Notes under the pieces: model-generated
What the model was told of the DNA's origin: nothing
Databases searched by the model: none
Seen by the model: the letters and a program-made list of their open reading frames with translations, nothing else
Made by a program: the position numbers and the translations under genes
DNA from: an uncultured Pseudophaeobacter sp.
Lineage (GTDB): Bacteria; Pseudomonadota; Alphaproteobacteria; Rhodobacterales; Rhodobacteraceae
Assembly: GCA_905479575.1 (NCBI GenBank)
Contig: CAJQNB010000064.1
Coordinates: 1-57,330, forward strand
Length of the DNA stretch: 57,330 nucleotides
Direction of reading: 5' to 3'
Shown: positions 17,634 through 25,402 of the stretch, piece after piece
How positions within the stretch are numbered: position 1 is the first letter of the stretch
Layout of the letters: each line of letters begins with the position of its first letter

Positions 17634-18413
17634 TTACAGGGTTGCGTTGGTTGAACCGCCATCAAGAAGGATGTTTTGTCCAACGATAAAACCAGCGTGT
17701 TGCGAACACAGGAAGGCGCAGGTGGCACCAAATTCCGTGCGCGATCCATAGCGCCCGGCCGGAATGGTTGCGGCGCGCTGCGCCTTGGCTTCTTCCATGG
17801 TGATGCCCTGCTGGGCGCTGACACCGCTATCCAGCGAGACCGCACGATCGGTGGCATGAATGCCGGGCAGCAGGTTGTTGATGCAAACCCCGCTGCCAGC
17901 CACCTGACGCGCGGTGCCCGCCACATAGCCTGTCAGACCGGCACGGGCCGAATTGGACAGACCCAGCACAGCAATGGGGGCTTTGACTGATTGCGAGGTG
18001 ATGTTCACCACCCGTCCCCAGCCCCGGTCCATCATCCCAGGGAGGAGCGCCTTCATCAGGGCGATAGGCGCCAGCATATTGGCGTCCAGAGCCTTGATAA
18101 AGTCGTCACGCTCCCAGTCCGACCACAGGCCGGGAGGCGGCCCACCAGCATTGGTCACTAAAATATCGATATCCGTGGCCGCAGCCAGCAGCTTTGCCTG
18201 ACCTTCGCTGGTGGTGACATCCGCCACCACGGTTTCAACCTCAACGCCGTAAGCGTCGCGGATCGATTGCGCTGCCTGCACCAGTGCCTCTTCGCCCCGT
18301 GCGTTCATCACCAGGTTGACGCCCGCTTCCGCCAGCGCCTCAGCGCAGCCCAGTCCCAGACCTTTGCTGCTGGCACAGACCAATGCTCGTTTTCCCGCGA
18401 TTCCTAGATCCAT
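17634..18413 (-). CDS. SDR-family protein with atypical active site
   Basis: A 259-residue short-chain dehydrogenase/reductase fold protein. The dinucleotide site reads CASSKGLGLG (residues about 13-22), NAGG is present near 90, and the catalytic Ser is in ITSQS. Where YxxxK is expected the sequence is SNSAR, so Tyr and Lys are replaced by Ser and Arg. This SN-xx-R variant recurs in a subfamily of SDRs annotated as 3-oxoacyl-ACP-reductase-like. Substrate is unknown. It probably leads a minus-strand group with alkC and arsM. Confidence 0.82.
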   Translation of the reverse strand: MDLGIAGKRALVCASSKGLGLGCAEALAEAGVNLVMNARGEEALVQAAQSIRDAYGVEVETVVADVTTSEGQAKLLAAATDIDILVTNAGGPPPGLWSDWERDDFIKALDANMLAPIALMKALLPGMMDRGWGRVVNITSQSVKAPIAVLGLSNSARAGLTGYVAGTARQVAGSGVCINNLLPGIHATDRAVSLDSGVSAQQGITMEEAKAQRAATIPAGRYGSRTEFGATCAFLCSQHAGFIVGQNILLDGGSTNATL

Positions 18414-18722
18414 TCCTTACCTCCAATGGGTCATTCTTGTGATTTGGCACAGAGTGCACTGCCCCCCCGTCAATGGCCAGCCCTGAAACGCGCAACAGGT
18501 CGGCGCTTGGCGACTGTTTGACTGGCAGGTTAACTGGCAGAGTTTGGGGCGCTAAACTGGGCGTCAGAAAGGCCACGCTTTGCAAAATTAACGCCTTGTC
18601 AGGAATTCTGCCCGTAATTGTCGGTATCATGCCATAATTCACTGCTAGACCCGCTATGCAGTCCCCGGGCATCCGACGATGTCCACGCCCTGCACCGCAT
18701 CAGACCAACCACCGGAGCTCCC
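18414..18722. other. 309-bp divergent gap between SDR and Hint genes
   Basis: This gap holds the promoters of the SDR (-) and Hint (+) genes. A direct repeat ACTGGCAG-GTTA-ACTGGCAG spans 18521-18540. An open frame extends upstream of the Hint start from a TTG at 18618 but shows no domain features and is not annotated. Confidence 0.5.
18521..18540 (+). repeat. Direct repeat ACTGGCAG x2, spacing 12
   Basis: Two identical 8-mers separated by GTTA, that is, about one helical turn apart, in a divergent promoter region. It could be a regulator binding site; no regulator is identified. Confidence 0.35.
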
Positions 18723-19733
18723 GTGTCCACACCAGATCGCGCCATCCAATCGATCCCGGCCTATCCCGCTGACCAGTTTCAGGTGGAGATTGGGGCCAAT
18801 ATGGGCGACGGCCTGAGCGTCATGGATGAGCTGATCCTGGATGACATCTACCAGCTGTCCCCGACGGCTCATGCCAAACGGTTGGGATTGGCCAGCGGTG
18901 CGGACGGCAGTTTTTACATCGCCCAGGATACCGAACTCGGCATGGCGGGCGCCCAGCTGCATCTGGACTGTGTTGTAACCTTGATGCCGAACGCAGGTAA
19001 CAACATTGAGGCCCTGGTCATGGTCGAAGTCGACCATGAGGGGCTGATCGCGGCGATTTATCTGGTGCCTATGGCGCCAATGGGCATCCAGCAAAGCTAT
19101 ACGCTGGTGCGCGCCGAACAAGACAGCGCCCGGCGCAAACTGGCACAGATGGCCTGCGTTTCCTTTACCCGCGGCACCCGGATCACCATGGCCACCGGCG
19201 CGCAAAAACCAATCGAGGATCTGAAACCCGGAGACCGCATCCTGACCCGCGATGAAGGCGTGCAAGAGCTGCGCTGGATCGGCCAGACCACCTCGCGCGC
19301 TGTCGGGCGCATGGCGCCGGTGCTGATCCGCGCCGGGGTTTTGAACAATGCCGCCGACCTGTTGGTCAGCCCCGACCATCGTCTGATGGTCTATCAACGC
19401 CATGATGAATTGGGCACCGGCAGCCCCGAATTGCTGGTACGGGCGCGGAATCTGGTCAATGGCGACAGCGTAGTGGTGCAGGATGGCGGCTTTGTCGACT
19501 ATTTCCAGCTGCTGTTTGATCGCCATCACATTGTCTACGCCGAGGGCATCGCCGCCGAGAGCCTGTTTCTGGACCCGATGACCCAATCAGCCCTTCCGGA
19601 TGAGATCCTGGATCGCATCTCCCCTACCTTAGAAATTGGCCAGCGCCGCGACGCCCATGGTATCGAGGTACAAAAATCCCTGCTCGACCGCCCCGACGCC
19701 GTCAGCCTGCTGAAACGCGCTTCCCTGCGGTAG
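18723..19733 (+). CDS. Hint-domain protein with intact catalytic Cys
   Basis: A 336-residue protein. The N-terminal ~140 residues are of unknown fold. A Hint_2-type domain follows from Cys145 (CVSFTRGTRITM, IEDLKPGDRILTRDEG, LRWIG), with the conserved LLVSPDHRLMV block containing the family His, and YAEGIAAESL near the end. Such stand-alone Hint proteins are abundant in Rhodobacteraceae, where the domain may mediate self-processing; there is no evidence of a splicing host protein here. GTG 18723 is chosen because GGAG lies six bases upstream. It ends 39 bases from the convergent histidine kinase gene. Confidence 0.8.
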   Translation: MSTPDRAIQSIPAYPADQFQVEIGANMGDGLSVMDELILDDIYQLSPTAHAKRLGLASGADGSFYIAQDTELGMAGAQLHLDCVVTLMPNAGNNIEALVMVEVDHEGLIAAIYLVPMAPMGIQQSYTLVRAEQDSARRKLAQMACVSFTRGTRITMATGAQKPIEDLKPGDRILTRDEGVQELRWIGQTTSRAVGRMAPVLIRAGVLNNAADLLVSPDHRLMVYQRHDELGTGSPELLVRARNLVNGDSVVVQDGGFVDYFQLLFDRHHIVYAEGIAAESLFLDPMTQSALPDEILDRISPTLEIGQRRDAHGIEVQKSLLDRPDAVSLLKRASLR

Positions 19734-19772
19734 CCAGGCCTTGTGCCCCAACCTCGCCGAGCCCATGGGTCT

Positions 19773-21383
19773 TCAGTCAAGAGCGCTAAGGTACGCCAGC
19801 AACTCAGATTTCCGAAATGGTTTGGTCAGAAAGCCATCCATTCCCGCCTCGTAACAGGCTTTTACATCGCTTTTCTGTGCGTTTGCCGTCAGCGCAACAA
19901 TCTTACAGTTCGCGCGACCGGTGTCTGTCTCGTGTTGCCGGATCCGGCGGGCCGCTTCAAGACCGCCCATAACAGGCATGGAAAGATCCATTAGGATCAG
20001 GTCGAACTCCTCCGCGACATAGGTCTCGTAGGCCACTGTGCCGTTCTCCGCAAAACGAGCCTTCGCACCAAATTTCTGCAGCATTTTTTCCACGACCAAC
20101 TGATTGGTCTTGTTGTCTTCCGCCACAAGGATCTTCATGCGACGCAACCGCTCTAAGGTTTCCGTCTCCGAAACAGCAACGGCACTGGCGGGGCCACCGC
20201 CAAGCTGATTTTGCGGCGCTCCCTGCTTCCCGGCCTCCGCTGCCTTGGCTCCATCGGCTTCAGGCGCGAGGTCCAGCCACACGGTAAAACACGATCCCTG
20301 CCCCGGAGCGGATTTGACAGCAATCTCTCCCCCCATGCGCTCCAACAGGGCCTGCGAAATGGCAAGGCCCAGCCCCGTCCCCTCGGCCTGTGCTTTGAGC
20401 GTTCCCTTGGCTTGTTCGAAGGCCGAGAAAATGGAGGCAAGCTTGCTTTCTTCAATGCCGCATCCGGTGTCAGAAACCGCAAACCGCAAAGGCCCCATTG
20501 ACGCACTCAGATCATAGTCAACCGTGAGCGAGATATGCCCTTGGTCGGTGAATTTGATCGCGTTGCCAATCAGATTCAACAATATTTGGCGGATCTTACT
20601 GGCGTCGCCGATGAATGTGGAAGGCAGTGTGTCAGGGTAATCTACAAGAAAGCCAAGCCCCTTGTAGGAAGTCTTGCCGGACAAGAGCACCCTGATTTCT
20701 TCAATAAGATCACGCAGTGAAAAGGGCTGAGCGTTGAGGGAGACCTTTTTTGCCTTGATCTTAGCAAAATCGAGAACTTCATTGATCATGTCCAGCAACG
20801 CTGTGGTGGAACTGAAAATCGTATCGGCAAAGAGGCTTTGCTCGTCGTCCAGCTTGGTTTCCTTCAGCAGCTCACAGAGACCCAGAATTCCATTCATCGG
20901 CGTTCTGATCTCATGGCTCATTTCTGCCAGGAATCTCTCCTTGGCCTGGCCCGCTTCCTCCGCTTTTTCCTTGGCAATCTTGGTCAGCTCCAAAGCAGCG
21001 TCTCGTTCGCGCTCCGATGTTACATCCGCAGATGACCCGACAAGATGGGTCAGTTTACCAGCGGCATCAAACACCGGGGTCATTGTTGTGCGAATGTAAA
21101 ATGTCTTGTGAACAGACGGCAAATTGATCTCGTAGGTGGCTTCCTGTCCAGATCGCACCACCTCCAAATGATGCGCCAGCGCACGTTCTCCGGTGGAGCC
21201 ACCAAATATTTCCACAGCTGTCTTGCCAAGCCAGCTATCCCGGGAAAGCTTTGCAATCGCCCGAGAACGCTTATTCATCGCCACATATCGGGGTATGCCG
21301 TCGTCACCGACTTCCAACACAATCACGGCCATGCCAACAGCATCCAACAATGAATAGATGTCGCAGGCTTGAAGTCGTTTCAC
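19773..21383 (-). CDS. Soluble hybrid histidine kinase (PAS-HisKA-HATPase-REC)
   Basis: A 536-residue two-component hybrid kinase with no membrane segment. A PAS domain (about residues 12-120) is followed by a short coiled coil and HisKA with phospho-acceptor His157 in AEMSHEIRTPMNG. The ATPase domain has the N-box LLNLIGNAIKFT, the G1 box DTGCGI (305-310) and the G2 box EGTGLGL (334-340). The receiver domain (about 416-536) carries Asp466 in LILMDLSMP and the terminal Lys in LTKPFRK. The start is GTG 21383 behind GAGGAAA. No cognate regulator, Hpt protein or target is adjacent, so the signal and output are unknown. Confidence 0.92.
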   Translation of the reverse strand: MKRLQACDIYSLLDAVGMAVIVLEVGDDGIPRYVAMNKRSRAIAKLSRDSWLGKTAVEIFGGSTGERALAHHLEVVRSGQEATYEINLPSVHKTFYIRTTMTPVFDAAGKLTHLVGSSADVTSERERDAALELTKIAKEKAEEAGQAKERFLAEMSHEIRTPMNGILGLCELLKETKLDDEQSLFADTIFSSTTALLDMINEVLDFAKIKAKKVSLNAQPFSLRDLIEEIRVLLSGKTSYKGLGFLVDYPDTLPSTFIGDASKIRQILLNLIGNAIKFTDQGHISLTVDYDLSASMGPLRFAVSDTGCGIEESKLASIFSAFEQAKGTLKAQAEGTGLGLAISQALLERMGGEIAVKSAPGQGSCFTVWLDLAPEADGAKAAEAGKQGAPQNQLGGGPASAVAVSETETLERLRRMKILVAEDNKTNQLVVEKMLQKFGAKARFAENGTVAYETYVAEEFDLILMDLSMPVMGGLEAARRIRQHETDTGRANCKIVALTANAQKSDVKACYEAGMDGFLTKPFRKSELLAYLSALD

Positions 21384-21664
21384 TCGCTATTTCCTCTGAA
21401 CACAGGAACACTGACCTACACTCTAGACAGCAAATTTTCCTTTAATAGTAATCATTTTACACATCAACTCTAACCAAAACTGAAAAGGGGTCTCGACACA
21501 GGCTCCTGTCTGCCAGATGGCGCCGTACCGCGCTGACCGCCAGAATGGGCAAAACGAATGCCAGGACCACTTTAGCAAAGGTACAGGGCGCATACGAGAG
21601 GGGCCGGCAATGTCTGCGGCTGTTTTCCTTGCCTCCCCCCCGGTTTCTGGCTAGAGGCAATGCC
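21384..21664. other. 281-bp divergent gap between kinase and prfC
   Basis: The kinase-proximal part (about 21420-21475) is AT-rich and probably holds promoters for both genes, but no convincing -35/-10 pair or operator is identified. The prfC frame is open from 21545, but family sequence begins at 21665. Confidence 0.4.
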
Positions 21665-23272
21665 ATGTTGGATACCGCTGCAAACCGCCCAGACCTGCCG
21701 CCCGAAATCGCGCGGCGCCGCACCTTTGCGATCATCTCGCACCCGGATGCGGGCAAAACCACGCTGACTGAAAAGTTCCTGCTTTATGGTGGTGCTATCC
21801 AGATGGCCGGACAGGTGCGGGCCAAAGGCGAAGCCCGGCGGACCCGCTCGGATTTCATGCAGATGGAAAAGGACCGCGGGATTTCAGTTTCCGCCTCGGC
21901 GATGTCTTTTGATTTTGATGGCTACCGCTTCAATCTGGTGGACACTCCCGGTCACTCTGACTTTTCCGAAGACACCTACCGTACGCTGACGGCGGTGGAT
22001 GCGGCCGTGATGGTGATTGATGGCGCCAAGGGCGTTGAAAGCCAGACACAAAAACTGTTTGAAGTTTGCCGTCTGCGTGACCTGCCGATCCTGACCTTCT
22101 GTAACAAGATGGACCGTGAAAGCCGCGACACCTTTGAGATCATTGACGAGATTCAGGAAAACCTGGCAATTGACGTAACCCCGGCAGCCTGGCCCATCGG
22201 AGTGGGACGTGATTTCATCGGCTGTTATGACATGCTGCGCGATCGGCTGGAACTGATGGATCGCGCCGATCGTAACAAGGTGGCCGAAAGCATCGCCATC
22301 GAGGGCCTGGATGACCCCAAGCTGGCGGAACATGTGCCCGCACATCTGCTGGAAAAGCTGCTGGAAGAGGTCGAGATGGCCCGCGAGCTGCTGCCCAAAC
22401 TGGACCCGCAGGCGGTGCTCGAAGGTCACATGACGCCGATCTGGTTTGGCTCGGCGATCAACTCCTTTGGCGTCAAAGAACTGATGGACGGAATCGGCGC
22501 CTATGGGCCCGAACCCCAGGTGCAAACCGCGCAGCCGCGCAAAATTGCCCCCGAAGAGAAAAAAGTCACCGGCTTTGTCTTTAAGGTGCAGGCCAATATG
22601 GATCCCAAGCACCGCGATAGGGTGGCCTTTGTGCGTATGGCCTCAGGCCATTTCAAACGCGGCATGAAGCTGACCCATGTGCGCACCAAAAAGCCGATGG
22701 CGATCTCTAACCCGGTGCTGTTTCTCGCCTCGGACCGTGAACTGGCCGAAGAGGCCTGGGCCGGCGACATCATCGGCATTCCCAACCACGGCCAGCTGCG
22801 CATTGGCGACACCTTGACCGAAGGCGAAGCATTGCGGGTCTCGGGTATTCCCTCCTTTGCGCCGGAGCTTCTGCAAGGCGTGCGCGCGGGCGACCCGATG
22901 AAGGCCAAGCACCTGGAAAAGGCGCTGATGCAATTTGCCGAAGAAGGCGCCGCCAAGGTCTTTAAGCCCTCGATTGGTTCGGGCTTTATTGTCGGCGTGG
23001 TTGGCGCGTTGCAGTTTGAAGTGCTCGCCAGCCGGATTGAGATGGAATATGGCCTGCCCGTGCGGTTTGACAACTCCCAGTTCACCTCGGCTCGCTGGGT
23101 CAGCGGTAACAAGCAAGCACTTGATAAGTTTACCGAAACCAACAAACAGCACATCGCTTATGACCATGACGGCGATATCGTCTATTTGACCCGCTTGCAG
23201 TGGGATATCGACCGGGCCGAACGCGACTACCCCGATCTGAAACTCACAGCCACCAAGGAAATGATGGTCTGA
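21665..23272 (+). CDS. prfC: Peptide chain release factor 3
   Basis: RF3 is a GTPase that removes RF1/RF2 from the ribosome after termination. The 535-residue protein has G1 HPDAGKTT, the RF3-type G2 region DRGISV, G3 DTPGH and G4 NKMD, followed by domains II and III (AGDIIGIPNHGQ, then FVGALQFEVL-like VVGALQFEV). ATG 21665 has AGAGG upstream. Length and motifs are normal for the family. It faces away from the histidine kinase and stands alone. Confidence 0.95.
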   Translation: MLDTAANRPDLPPEIARRRTFAIISHPDAGKTTLTEKFLLYGGAIQMAGQVRAKGEARRTRSDFMQMEKDRGISVSASAMSFDFDGYRFNLVDTPGHSDFSEDTYRTLTAVDAAVMVIDGAKGVESQTQKLFEVCRLRDLPILTFCNKMDRESRDTFEIIDEIQENLAIDVTPAAWPIGVGRDFIGCYDMLRDRLELMDRADRNKVAESIAIEGLDDPKLAEHVPAHLLEKLLEEVEMARELLPKLDPQAVLEGHMTPIWFGSAINSFGVKELMDGIGAYGPEPQVQTAQPRKIAPEEKKVTGFVFKVQANMDPKHRDRVAFVRMASGHFKRGMKLTHVRTKKPMAISNPVLFLASDRELAEEAWAGDIIGIPNHGQLRIGDTLTEGEALRVSGIPSFAPELLQGVRAGDPMKAKHLEKALMQFAEEGAAKVFKPSIGSGFIVGVVGALQFEVLASRIEMEYGLPVRFDNSQFTSARWVSGNKQALDKFTETNKQHIAYDHDGDIVYLTRLQWDIDRAERDYPDLKLTATKEMMV

Positions 23273-23288
23273 TCCCATCACTCACCCG

Positions 23289-23311
23289 GAGGGGGTGTTG
23301 ACCGCCCCCTC
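23289..23311 (+). terminator. Possible terminator after prfC
   Basis: GAGGGGG pairs with CCCCCTC around a nine-base loop. The following sequence is only moderately T-rich, so it may be Rho-assisted or weak. Confidence 0.4.
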
Positions 23312-23413
23312 GCCTCTTCCCTTGGGGTTCACTTCGCCTATTGCCTTGCGATACCGGAATTTTCTCAGCTATGTTGCCGCCAAGAAACCTTGGTTTGTGC
23401 GGTGACTTGAAGT

Positions 23414-24154
23414 ATGGAATTTGACAGCGAGTTGTATCCCGGAGGGTTCTTTAGCCTGATGAAACGGCTTGAGAAAAGGGAGCACCCGTTTCTGCAACCT
23501 GAACAATCCCTTCCAAAGGCTGATGTGGAATTTGCCGCCCTTTGGCGCCAGACCATCCCGGAAGACATCGCAGACCCGGACGTGACCACCCAGTATGACC
23601 CAGAGCACAAACTGCAGCAATTGCGGTATGAAATGCGCGGTCAATCCGAGATCTTTGCCCTGCATGCCTTTTTGATTGCAATCCTGCGGCGCCGTCCGAC
23701 TTCAGAACTCGCCCGCCAGCTTTTTCTACGCCTCTGGAGCGAAGATGGGGCTAAACTGGCGAAGGAACTGGCCCCCCGCTGGCTGATCTCTGCCGCCACA
23801 ACCTTTGCCGACCATGGGGCTACTACTGACCAACGTCTAGGAGGACAGGGGCTGGCGCTACTCTTTGACCTCATCAAGCTCCACGATAGTGAACGCCGCC
23901 TGTCAGGTCGTCTCAATAGCTCGGGGTTTCCTCGTATCAAAGGTCGTTCGAAGGACGATCTTGCCTTTGACCTCGAGGGCTATTCCCTGCGCCGCGGTGA
24001 TATGGACAAGAATATTTTGGCCCGCCTGTGGCGGCATGGAGAGAACGACCAGGTCATCGCCCCGCTCTGCCAGCGGATGCTTGGCGATCTCGTACGGGAG
24101 CCCCGCACGGTCTTTGCCCGCATTCAACGCTACAAAAATCGTCGCGCCTCCTGA
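23414..24154 (+). CDS. Conserved hypothetical protein coupled to a glycosyltransferase
   Basis: A 246-residue soluble, mostly helical and charged protein. I do not recognise a family. Visible segments include LRYEMRGQSEIFALHAFLIAILRRR and GFPRIKGRSKDDLAFDLEGYSLRRGD, and the C-terminus is basic (RIQRYKNRRAS). No signal peptide or membrane helix is seen. Its TGA overlaps the ATG of the next gene by one base (TGATG), so translation is coupled to the glycosyltransferase and a shared process is likely. The ribosome site is weak. Confidence 0.7.
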   Translation: MEFDSELYPGGFFSLMKRLEKREHPFLQPEQSLPKADVEFAALWRQTIPEDIADPDVTTQYDPEHKLQQLRYEMRGQSEIFALHAFLIAILRRRPTSELARQLFLRLWSEDGAKLAKELAPRWLISAATTFADHGATTDQRLGGQGLALLFDLIKLHDSERRLSGRLNSSGFPRIKGRSKDDLAFDLEGYSLRRGDMDKNILARLWRHGENDQVIAPLCQRMLGDLVREPRTVFARIQRYKNRRAS

Positions 24155-25125
24155 TGATGACGCCAACCGAAAAATGGGGCCTTGTCAGCACCATCAAGGC
24201 CCCCGCCGAAGATATCCTGACCTTTGCTGCCTACCACCTTGAGATCGGGGCGCACCGACTGTTCATCTACCTGGACAGCCCTTGCCCCGAGGCCCGTGCG
24301 CTGCTGAAAGCCCATCCAAAGATCCGGGTGTTTGATTGCGATGATGCCTCCTGGTGGCAACGGCGCAAAAAAACCGGCAGGCCGGAAAAACATCAGGCGC
24401 GGCAAAGCCTGAATGCCACGCGCGCCTATCGGCGTCAGGCCGGGGATCTGGACTGGCTGGCCCATATTGACGTCGACGAGTTCCTCTGGGCGGACAGGCC
24501 TATCGGTGAGATCCTGAACGCCCTGCCAGCCACCACGCTCTGCGCCCGTGCCCGCCCCATCGAGGCGCTGGCGGGTGACGGCACCGCCTTCAAAGGCCAC
24601 ATTCCCAGCGGCCCGGAGCAAGGCGGCACGGTTGGCCGCATCTACCCGAGGTATGGCGAGCATCTGAAGGGCGGATTTCTCAGCCATGTTCAGGGCAAAA
24701 TCTTTGTACGCACCGGGATGGCCAATATTTCTCTGCGCATTCACAATGTTTTTCAAAAAGACCCGGCGGCGGGCAAGGATATTGAAAATCCCGGCGCACA
24801 GGAGCTGCCTGAGGTTGACCTGTGCCACCTCCATGCACCGGATTGGCAACATTGGCTCGCCCACTACCGGTTCCGCCTCTCGCAAGGCTCCTACCGCGCC
24901 GGGCTGTCCCCGGCGCGCCCCCTTGATCGCGGCGGCCTGTCCAAACATGACTTGATGACCATGATCGAAGCCGAAGAGGGTGAAGCCGGTTTGCGCGCAT
25001 TCTATGACGAGATTTGCAACGATAGCCCCGCGCTACGGGCGCGGCTGGAGGCAGAGGGGCTGCTGCGGATCCGGGATCTGAACCTGGCGGCCTGTCGCCG
25101 CAAGCACTTCCCCGCGTTTCCCTAA
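24154..25125 (+). CDS. Family 2-type glycosyltransferase
   Basis: A 323-residue protein of the Glyco_tranf_2_4 type. It begins with WGLVSTIKAPAEDILTFAAYHLEIGAHRLFIYLD, the usual nucleotide-sugar half of these enzymes, and has the metal-binding DxD as HIDVDEFLW near residue 106. A CHLHAPDWQHW segment and a basic C-terminal half follow. There is no signal peptide or membrane helix, so it acts in the cytoplasm. Donor and acceptor are unknown and no capsule or LPS cluster is nearby. ATG 24154 overlaps the upstream stop; ATG 24157 is an alternative. Confidence 0.82.
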   Translation: MMTPTEKWGLVSTIKAPAEDILTFAAYHLEIGAHRLFIYLDSPCPEARALLKAHPKIRVFDCDDASWWQRRKKTGRPEKHQARQSLNATRAYRRQAGDLDWLAHIDVDEFLWADRPIGEILNALPATTLCARARPIEALAGDGTAFKGHIPSGPEQGGTVGRIYPRYGEHLKGGFLSHVQGKIFVRTGMANISLRIHNVFQKDPAAGKDIENPGAQELPEVDLCHLHAPDWQHWLAHYRFRLSQGSYRAGLSPARPLDRGGLSKHDLMTMIEAEEGEAGLRAFYDEICNDSPALRARLEAEGLLRIRDLNLAACRRKHFPAFP

Positions 25126-25275
25126 CCCGCTGCAACGCTATCAGGGTAATAGCCCCCTCGCCCCCTATCTGTCAGATGCCCCATCAGGTGCCCCAGCAGG
25201 CGCGCCTGCCCGCTGGCACACGGCATGGTCAGCGCTTTCATGCCAAGTGTCCAAGCTCTTAAACACAGGCAATAA

Positions 25276-25304
25276 TTGACCGCTCGACTAGATTTTGCTA
25301 TGTC
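25276..25304 (+). promoter_or_regulatory. Sigma-70-like promoter of the DEAD-box helicase
   Basis: TTGACC (-35) and TATGTC (-10) are separated by 17 bases. Transcription would start near 25311, giving a leader of about 92 bases with two hairpins. Confidence 0.45.
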
Positions 25305-25329
25305 CCCCTCAAAGTTGGATGTTGTCACA

Positions 25330-25400
25330 CCGCATGTCTTTGCGGACCCAGCTTTGTCAAAACACGCGCGGGCCAAATCAGTGTCCGCATAAACGGACGC
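25330..25400 (+). promoter_or_regulatory. Structured helicase leader
   Basis: Two hairpins: CCGCA/TGCGG (25330-25345) and a 7-bp stem GTGTCCG/CGGACGC (25381-25400) ending two bases before ATG 25403. The second covers the whole region where a ribosome site would lie, and no free Shine-Dalgarno is visible. Confidence 0.45.
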
Positions 25401-25402
25401 AT

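Noticed and set aside
2074..19733. Hint domains as inteins or toxin (polymorphic toxin) parts
   Set aside because: Neither protein has a host protein around it, a secretion leader, a toxin domain or an immunity gene next door.
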